From: Cliona cf. orientalis | Taxonomy: Eukaryota; Porifera; Demospongiae; Clionaida; Clionaidae | Length of the DNA: 64,000 nt | Assembly (NCBI GenBank): GCA_963930775.1 | Contig: OZ005695.1 | Span: forward strand, 8,804,001 to 8,868,000 | Direction of reading: 5' to 3' | Shown here: piece after piece, positions 56,889 to 64,000 of the stretch | How the letters are laid out: each line of letters starts with the position of its first letter | How positions within the stretch are numbered: the stretch's first letter is position 1 | The notes under the pieces: model-generated | Database searches by the model: none | Told to the model about the DNA's origin: nothing | What the model saw: the letters and a program-made list of their open reading frames with translations, nothing else | Translations under genes and position numbers: made by a program

Positions 56889-59800
56889 GAGAAGGAGGGA
56901 GGGAGGGAGGGAGGAAGTAACGTATGACAGCGTATAGTATTGCATATGCACTAATTTAGATCAATCACTGACCTTTACCTAACTACATGTGTAGCAATAC
57001 ACTTAACATAGATGTGATACATACCTAACTCTGTACAGTCTTTGAATACTGTCTGAAAGAACTCGAGGCTCTCAGGGTCGAGGAAAGGATCGCTAGACCC
57101 ATCAAAGACGAACACCACGCAGTGAGGTATCTCATTCAGCCCCCTCTCCCAGAAGAACCTCCGTGAGACCCACCACTCCCTGGTCAAGAAAGAGGAGGAG
57201 AGAAGGAGGGCACCGTCTCTGTACATACCACGCAGGGAGTACTCGTGGATGGACCGCTCTTTTGAGTCATACTCCTGTGAATAAGAGAATGAGGCATATT
57301 ATGCTATACACAATCACATTAGTTACCCAGGTGCAGGACTTGTATACTACATGTAAACGACAGTGTTCAGCAACCCATTCAGTATACACAACTACATTTG
57401 TAAGTGTACATGTACATAATATTATTATATTAAACATTTTTGTGTTATCTGATAGCATAACCACCTCTACTCCTGTGTTTGCACCCACTCACGCTGTAGT
57501 AGTATGGTTTGTGTGTAGTCCTGAGCACACTGATAATACTACAGTTTCAATAACATTATGTGGATTCTGGGTTGGATGCCGCTCATACCAATTACGTAGC
57601 CATCTGGTCACATGCCAAACGTATAGTCACCTGACTGCATAACCACAATCTCAACTGAAAAAAAACAACGTTCGGCAAGTTGGAAGACGCGGAAAAACAA
57701 GTCCCGATCTAACAGTTGGATCTTTTATAATGAGTAAAGCCTCCAGAGCTCTGACTACAGTCCCGAAAATTCATCTTTACTGTAGTTGGACACAAAGAGG
57801 CAGAAATAAGAAGTTGAGAAAGCTAATTTGAGACTCCCTACCATAGCTACACAAGAACTTGACACAAAAACAAGTGTTTCCTAACAAGCAAAGAACACTA
57901 ACTTCGCCTCAGAAGGCCAGGGGACTCAGCTACAATTCATTATGGCACAGGAAAGTTTGCCTTCAAATGAATTTCAGCCACCAGTTGAATCTGGAAATGA
58001 ACACGCCGGCACTTTCGAAAGTGGTAAACTAAATGAGACACTCAAGGTCAGCGAAAATCCTCTACTCAGAGAGAACCGGGGTAGTGATCACACTAACGAG
58101 CAGTTCAGCCCTTCCGATGAACAAGCTGTCTCAGAAATAAGCCACAAGCCACGTGAAGAGTTTAGCTTCGAGGGCAACCATGACAGTGACCTTGTTGGTA
58201 CAAACGCTGATGTTGGCCTATTTAGTGAACAAGAAACAGAAGTAGAGCCAAGCGAAACATTGGATCCTGGGGAAAATCAGGATGGTGATGTCACTGATAC
58301 ACACAGTCATATAGACCACAAAAATAGTGAACAAGTGACTTCGGCAAAGAGACGCGAGCCAAATGAAGAATTTGATGCTGGTCAACACGAAAAGGTCAAC
58401 CGGTGCATACATCAAGAAACAACGCTTGAAAAAAGAGCCCATGCTGTACGTGTATACATCCGATTCTCAGATCAAATGACCGTCAAGCCTCACATGTTGC
58501 CTCAGTATTCGAAATTTGTTGGATTGAGGCCTACATGTACATGTACATCGGATCAGAAACGTCGCAACTGAATACTCATGATGGTATCCCATAATACAGA
58601 CTGGGAAAAATGGACACACATGCAGCACACACACACTAGCATAGAACAATTTGCTCCAAGTTGTATAGTGTCGAGCAATTTGGATTTACATGTAAATGTA
58701 CACTGTAAGTGTCTAATGAGTACTATCATAACAATACTTATCATCATGTAGCATTAAACAATATTTATCATCATGTAGCATTATTTAACAATCAATAAAG
58801 ATTTGATTTGCTGTACATGTATATCAACCTGGGAACATAGTGATAAATCTGAATGAACATACATGTACTCGGGGGGAGGGGGGGGGGGGGAACTGACAGA
58901 TTAGAGTTCCTGGAGGCTTCCCCCAAGAACAGTACAAACTGCTTTGCTCCTGAAGTTATTCCACTCCCCACCTTATTGTAGGCATTCTAGGATAGCATAC
59001 CTGGTCCCCTCTCGTGTCCTGGTAGATGATGGTGCCATGTTTGTTGCCGCTGGTCTCCATCCACTGCATGGTCCCATGGCTATCTTCATCCGGGTGGTTC
59101 AACGTCAGGCTGACCCGATCAGGAAACCGCGCCTCCTCATTGACAGAGCGATACAGGGAGCCAATTAGTGACGACTTACCGGACCCTACCGGACCAATAA
59201 AGACTATGTCTGAGAAGTGCAACACTGAATTAAGGAAACTGCACGTACATGCTCAAGTATAATATAATCAAAACCACATACAATGCACATGTACACACAA
59301 TTGTATATACATGAAAGTTCTTAGCTTAACAAGGATGGGCACACACACTCTCATCACCCCATCTACATCCTAAAGCTAGCTGGAAGAGAAAAAATCCGGG
59401 CAGCCACCGGGAATCGAACCCAGGGCCACTGACTTGAGCCACCAGCGCTCTACCACTGAGCTACGACCACCCTTAGGCACCCGAACTCCCCCCTTCCAGC
59501 TTTAAGGGCGAAAGTCAACCCTATACCCAAACTACGTTCACGGAGTCTGCCGGGATAATTAAATCACCAAAGCACAGAGCCCCAACAATAGTAATTACAT
59601 GAAAGTTCTCAGCTTAACAAGGATGGGCACACACACTCTCATACATGTACACACACTCACATACATGTACATGTGTACCATACGTACACTACACCCTGTA
59701 TATTGCAATAGGTTTGCCTGAGAAGGAAATGGCCTTAAGTTTAGGATTGACAATGGAGGATAAAGCTATTAAATTTTCATTTAATCCCACAAGGTGAATT

Positions 59801-60188
59801 AAGCTGCTGCATATAAAGTCTCTCAGGCCAGCCCCTTTAATATGAGCTGGACTAGCTGCTACATATGGCTTGTGTGATAAATTTCGGATAACATGCAAAA
59901 CAATCACAGCCACGATATAATTTTGAATTCAGCCCCATTTTGTCCCAATAGGCTACAATTTCTAGCCTCGTCCCTATTACGTATAGCTCAATAGTGTGGG
60001 TGGATACTTGCATGGTCAACCATTGGCTGCTCGATCACTTCGCCTGATACATCATCCACGCAGTTGGACTGCCATTTTGGTGGTTTGTAGTCTTTCACGT
60101 CTCTTCTCCGCTTCTTTAACCTCTCAATCTCCCCGGGAGAGAGCCCCTCCAGCTCTCCAACCACTGTCAAAGGGTAAGGGGTAGCCAT
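56481..60188 (-). CDS. IFI44-like P-loop GTPase with CaaX-like C-terminus
   Basis: Four exons (60008-60188, 59001-59209, 57025-57274, 56481-56806) join in frame to 321 residues; an in-frame Met at 60218 would add ten. After a basic, Pro-rich N-terminus comes NIVFIGPVGSGKSSLIGSLY, a Walker A motif (GPVGSGKSS). Then follow IIYQDTRGD (Walker B/G3-like), IPHCVVFVFDGSS, EPVIVVTCLDLI (G4-like, TCLD instead of NKxD) and NIYFVTNF. The order matches the interferon-induced protein 44 family, usually cytosolic and stress-induced. The C-terminus RKYTKSECSIL has a polybasic stretch before CSIL, a possible geranylgeranylation box. It is divergent from the kinase at 60263 with only 74 bp between. Confidence 0.75.
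56820..56905. repeat. GA microsatellite in IFI44-like intron
   Basis: Near-pure (GA)n directly follows the splice acceptor side of the last exon of the GTPase (acceptor at 56807). On the coding strand this is (TC)n, a natural long polypyrimidine tract before the acceptor. Confidence 0.9.
57942..58571 (+). CDS. Hypothetical acidic protein in intron of IFI44-like gene, opposite strand
   Basis: Uninterrupted 209-codon ORF starting MAQESLPSNEFQPPVESGNE. It is rich in Glu, Asp, Ser, Asn and His, with repeated acidic words (SEQETEVEPSETLDPGENQD). The last part turns basic and contains TCTCTSDQKRRN, where TCTCT comes from a short ACATGT repeat. No domain, signal peptide or intron was seen. Length and composition are unlike the random shadow ORFs here, so it may be a real nested gene or an old exon of one. 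Function unknown. Confidence 0.45.
   Translation: MAQESLPSNEFQPPVESGNEHAGTFESGKLNETLKVSENPLLRENRGSDHTNEQFSPSDEQAVSEISHKPREEFSFEGNHDSDLVGTNADVGLFSEQETEVEPSETLDPGENQDGDVTDTHSHIDHKNSEQVTSAKRREPNEEFDAGQHEKVNRCIHQETTLEKRAHAVRVYIRFSDQMTVKPHMLPQYSKFVGLRPTCTCTSDQKRRN
59309..59643. repeat. 288-bp tRNA-like tandem unit (1.2 copies)
   Basis: A complete unit at 59309 with a second start at 59597, the same 288-bp period as at 4163-4936, broken off at 59643 by ACATGT-rich sequence. It lies in the first intron of the IFI44-like gene. The match to the distant copy is nearly perfect. Confidence 0.9.
59397..59472 (-). ncRNA. tRNA-like sequence in 288-bp unit, distant copy
   Basis: Same 76-nt tRNA-like fold as at 4251-4326. 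It has a changed base near each end of the D and acceptor regions (GCCACCGGG and GAGCTACGACC on the plus strand). The anticodon loop again lacks U33, so it is not a functional tRNA gene. Confidence 0.7.
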
Positions 60189-60262
60189 AAGTGTAAATTT
60201 CCTATTAGAGCACACCAAAACGTAATGTGTCTGGTGCGCTTTAATTCGAATTTCTTCCAGAG
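60189..60262. promoter_or_regulatory. 74-bp divergent promoter between GTPase and kinase
   Basis: The two start codons face away from each other with 74 bp between (44 bp if the GTPase starts at 60218). The transcripts must start within this stretch or overlap. It is AT-rich and includes GGTGCGCTTTAATTCGAATT. No TATA box was seen. Confidence 0.5.
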
Positions 60263-62018
60263 ATGGGGAACAGCGTATCAGAATACCCTATACCTAGTAG
60301 TGACAGTCCTATGACTGGATCCAGCTCTAACGAGCAGGAATATCCTCAGACGAGTCGGGCTGACGAACTCAGAGAACTAAACGCCAATCTACCGGCGGAG
60401 TTTTTGTCGAAATACCAGGCAGTGAGCAAGATTGGGAGTGGCAGCTTTGGCAGTGTGTACAAAGTGAGAGGTCAGAGGACCAAGGCGGTCTATGCAGCTA
60501 AGATGGTGGACCTGCACCACCACAACACTCAATCTGAGGTAAAATAATTGGAGGATGGGCCAGGGTAGAAGCAAAATTTCCTTCAAGTCCAACCTGTTCT
60601 GTTAGTTTAATATTGTACATCTTCATCAGTTTTCATGGGGTTCTCATAGATTCTTAGTGGTTCTCAGTGTTCAAACTTTACATTACCTACTGAATATGTT
60701 TGACACTGACAGGTGCAGATTCAGGCTGGGATTGATGACAAGCATGTGGTGAAGATCTACGACACCATCAACATCCATGAAGCCAAGAAGCTTTTCATCG
60801 TAATGGAGTACTGTGAGGGAGGCAACCTGCTGCAGTGGATCAAGAGAAACAGAAAGCACAAACTTCTCAACGAGAAGCTGATCCTTCAGATGCTCCAGGA
60901 GCTCTGCGAGGCGGTCCACAGCTGCCACCAGAAGAGAATCATCCATCGCGACCTGAAGCCAGAGAATATTCTGTTGGATGGAAAAAGGAGGATTAAGCTA
61001 GGTTGGTATGTGTATAAGAGTATGAGTGTGTTATGATATCTTTATGATTTTTTTTCTGCTGCGTAGCTGATTTTGGAGTTGCCAGAGTGTTGGATAAGAA
61101 GGCATATGCCACTTCATTCTGTGGTGAGTACACAGCCAAGGTCACATACAGTAGAAAATTCTTGTCCTTAAATCAGTGATCTCAACCCTCCCCCCCCCCC
61201 CCGGCCCCCAGGTACCCCTCCCTACATGGCACCAGAGCTATTTCTCAGTTACCTCTCCAAGAGCAGTCAGGGACAGGGAGGCGTGATCGGGTAAGGACAA
61301 AACCTCATCAATTCAAAAATTATTATTACATACTTTTATGTGAAGGTATGACGCCAAGTGTGACGTATGGTCCATAGGTTGCATTCTCTGGGATATGGCA
61401 AATACAGCTGATACATTCGTATTTGTAAGTTATTAATTTTTTATACCCTTACATACATGTAATAATGTGTATCAGTGAGTGTTCATTTGTCTGTCTGTCC
61501 AGGAGCTATCGAATCACGTTGGGCTGAACGTGGCACAGGCGTCCAGCGAGAGCATGGGGGCAAGGGAGATACATGAACTGATAGAAAAAGATGTACCTCA
61601 GGTATGCTAATGGGTCGTTCTGTGTGTGTGTGTGTGTGAATCTATTATAAGGACATCCCTGAAATGAGGACATTTCCCTTAATCAGTACACTATGCATGG
61701 TCCCAGTTACATAGAGATCTCTGAACTCTGAAGTGAGGAACCTCCTTTTTTAATTAGGACATTTTAAGCTGTAGAGGGGTTCCACTATATATTCGTGACT
61801 CTTAGCCAGACCATTCTAGATTTTTTCTTCACTTATTATACATCATAATGGTTGCATTTGGTCCTTTGTAGGAGTACGCTGTTGTTAAGAGACTCCTCAG
61901 AAGCATGCTGAAGAAGAACCCCGATGAAAGAGCTTCGCTATCGGAAATTTTACAAGACAGAGAACTCCGCGAGACACTAGAAAACCCGATGGGTAGCCAT
62001 TGGTCGGACATGCTATGA
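60263..62018 (+). CDS. NEK-like serine/threonine kinase with N-myristoylation-type start
   Basis: Seven exons (60263-60538, 60713-61001, 61067-61123, 61212-61290, 61346-61424, 61503-61601, 61872-62018) join in frame to 341 residues. The start MGNSVSEYP fits an N-myristoylation signal (Gly2, Ser6). The kinase domain follows: IGSGSFGSVYKV loop, VYAAKMV (catalytic Lys), VMEYCEGGNLLQWI, RIIHRDLKPENILLD, ADFGVAR, TPPYMAPELF and CDVWSIGCILWDMA. The alpha-C region is short (HHHNTQSEVQIQAGIDDKHV). NEK and related kinases control cilia, mitosis or signalling; I cannot fix the subfamily. All catalytic residues look intact. Confidence 0.85.
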
Positions 62019-62312
62019 TCATCTCTCTCCTCACTTCTCTCTGTCCGTGTGTGTGTATTTTTATGTTCAGTGTGTAATATGATAATGTGTAGTGTTGTAT
62101 GTGCAATGATTGCTCTTTTTTTAACACCATTCAATGCAAAGTCAATTCCTGTGTTGTCAGAATGATATTAGGGAGGGATCGGAGCATCATCTGTGATGCA
62201 GTAGCTAAGCTTCAGTTGGCGATAAAATTCAGGACAACAATAGAGGGAGGTACGGTAATTAATACTGTGAGGCTCCCCTCTATAAATTATTATATGCATG
62301 ACAATTTCTCAT

Positions 62313-63416
62313 CTAGTCTTCTTTTCGTTCTCTATTCGTATACCATCTTTTCACAAAATTATATGCTATAACAGTGGTAGCCACAAGTGTCACAAGTACA
62401 GTGATCCCAACCACCACGACTTGGTGCTCTTCAAGACCTTGGGGAATTTCAGCCACCAACTCTTCAAGTCCCCCATCATCACCTTTATTACCATAAAGTT
62501 GAGCTCTTGTCCACAAGCACAGCTCGTCAGAATTTGATGTGGCATCGCAAGGGAGTCTGATTGAAGGCTCATGTAGCTCGTTTGGTAGCTGACTTATTGG
62601 TACAAATACTACGGGAGGAGGAATGGTGATAGTCTTGTAGGGGGAGTGGGAGGAGGAAGGTGGCTGGTAGCGAAAATGGAGGGGAAGTTCCACTTTGCCC
62701 CTGCATTGATTGCAACATAATATGCGAAAAAAATTTTGCTAATGTGATTTCATAGGTGATCTTTAATATCATACATATATAGCATGAGGATGTAAGCATC
62801 TGAGCTAGGGTCAGTTCCCAGTAATTATTGTAGGGGCTCACCCATCACCGGTGAATGTCATAACCACATGACTAGGCGAAACAGAGGCCGGCTTCTCCGT
62901 GTCCATATAAGATGAAGCTACAACATCTGGTCCACCAAAACCAGCCAGCAAAGCAACCTGCACAGATAATTATGTACCCTTTTGCAGACAGTACGTTGCA
63001 TTGCTACTATTATTACTAGTCCGTGACATTCATAGGTGCATCATAGAATGATTCCCCAAAATTAATTATGGCATACCATGGATTTGATTCTTCACCTGAT
63101 CAATATCCATGTACATATCACATGTAATATTCTCCACAATAGCAACACGAAGCACACTGTGATCTGCAATAATATGATGATGATGATAGGATACTTGCTC
63201 CACTTTAGTTAGCAGGGTCCTATGGAATCCAGCGCCGATCAGTTGTCGAGACAGAACCACGCTCAGCTCAGGGTGGGGTGGGGGGAGGTTGGACGCATCT
63301 AGAAGGAGGTTTGAGAGAGATCTGTCCACTCTCACTGAGGAAGATGAGGCTGGGGTGAGTAATGGCGGGGAGAAGAACAGGAGAGACCAGGGAAAGAGAA
63401 GTATTTTGGAGATCAT
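62313..63416 (-). CDS. PIGX: GPI mannosyltransferase I subunit PIG-X
   Basis: Exons 63096-63416, 62842-62957 and 62313-62700 join in frame to 274 residues, the usual PIG-X size. A signal peptide (MISKILLFPWSLLFFSPPLL) is followed by SVVLSRQLIGAGFHRTLLTK and ITCDMYMDIDQV. The luminal domain ends with LPLHFRYQPPSSSHSPY and CLWTRAQLYGN. One C-terminal membrane helix (VVVVGITVLVTLVATTVIAY) precedes a short basic tail. PIG-X stabilises the catalytic subunit PIG-M, which adds the first mannose to the GPI anchor in the ER. It converges with the kinase gene. Confidence 0.88.
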
Positions 63417-63773
63417 TACTCACTCTGATCATCGGAGAATTGGTAAAGATCGTTAGAACGGACATCCTGGGGTGGTAATGATCGCCAAAGAGCACGCTTG
63501 GGAAAGAGCATAGGGTAAAGGTAGTTCGACAAAATGGTCTATCAGTGCAAGCATGGATACTGATAGATATTATTGTCCATGGTGCAATTGCGCAAGTAAG
63601 TAATGCATAGAATCTTGATAGATAATACAACTCATGTACACATAAACCAGATTATGAAGGACACACAAACTCTTCTCTACAATACATCTCAATAATAATA
63701 TAAATAGTATCCCTAAGTGAGGTTTACAGCATACTATAGACTTTCACAATAAATATATAGATAAAGTGTCTGT
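63417..63773. other. Spacer between PIG-X start and aconitase 3' end
   Basis: About 357 bp on the minus strand between the aconitase stop and the PIG-X start. It should hold the aconitase 3' UTR and the PIG-X promoter. No repeat or ORF of note. Confidence 0.5.
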
Positions 63774-63911
63774 TTAGTTCTTGAACATCTTAGCCATCCT
63801 GTTGAGAGCGCTGCCGGCCTGGAACCACTCAATCTGTGTCTGGTTCATGGTGTGCTGGAGCATCACCTCATCTTGGCTACCATCAGTGTGCTTCAGGATG
63901 CATTTTACTGG
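63774..63911 (-). CDS. ACO2: Mitochondrial aconitate hydratase, last exon (gene continues past window)
   Basis: One exon after an AG acceptor at 63912 encodes [20 protein letters not shown], then [20 protein letters not shown] and KMFKN-stop. The [17 protein letters not shown] ending is characteristic of mitochondrial aconitase, the citrate-to-isocitrate iron-sulphur enzyme of the TCA cycle. Upstream exons lie beyond position 64000, so only the C-terminus of domain 4 can be judged. Confidence 0.9.
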   Translation of the reverse strand, partial: PVKCILKHTDGSQDEVMLQHTMNQTQIEWFQAGSALNRMAKMFKN

Positions 63912-64000
63912 CTGTGGGGGTGGGAGGGAGAGAGAGAGATTTCAATCACTTTATAATAATATTATTCTGACACAAACAGCAATCCATGACCATTGTCCTA

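Overview
The window looks like nuclear DNA of an early-branching animal, most likely a demosponge. It carries short GT/AG introns, animal-type genes (WDR90/POC16, UPF0193/EVG1, an FBF1-like coiled-coil protein, PIG-X, mitochondrial aconitase, UQCRC2, a RING-TRAF-MATH protein, death-domain proteins), a tRNA-Val gene, and very many short inverted-repeat elements. The sponge assignment is inference from gene style; no species marker was read.

Layout. 1-2816: no gene; nested inverted-repeat elements. 2817-17762: a threefold segmental duplication. Each unit has a two-exon death-domain gene (+) followed by UQCRC2 sequence (-), and units 2 and 3 are preceded by a head-to-head 5' fragment of SPATA20 (-). 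Only the third UQCRC2 copy (14102-17762) is complete. The other UQCRC2 copies and both SPATA20 fragments are truncated or frameshifted, yet all three death-domain genes are open. 17763-21941: an 872-bp palindrome built from two palindromic elements, a short element, and a 2.5-kb foldback. 21942-23153: single-exon TRAF-like gene.

23319-43259 (-): one large WDR90/POC16 gene. Its 7.3-kb intron (30070-37355) contains five tandem intronless secreted GH27 glycosidase genes on the same strand. Its second intron (40037-43022) contains an intronless secreted 803-residue beta-helix protein on the opposite strand. Exact exon-phase joins on both sides show that these genes lie inside WDR90 introns rather than between genes.

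43456-44789: EVG1/UPF0193, divergent from WDR90. 45062-46495: uncharacterised coiled-coil gene. 46500-48136: repeats only. 48137-54727 (-): FBF1-like gene with a tRNA-Val(UAC) in its last intron. 55019-56190: uncharacterised gene. 56481-60188 (-): IFI44-like P-loop GTPase with a possible CaaX end and an acidic ORF in one intron. 60263-62018: NEK-like kinase with a possible N-myristoylation signal, 74 bp from the GTPase and divergent. 62313-63416 (-): PIG-X. 63774-63911 (-): last exon of mitochondrial aconitase.

Themes are centriole/cilium genes (WDR90, FBF1-like, perhaps EVG1), innate-immunity-type domains (death domain, TRAF, IFI44-like GTPase and its paired kinase), and a nested secreted glycan-processing cluster. 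No CRISPR, operon or bacterial features were seen.
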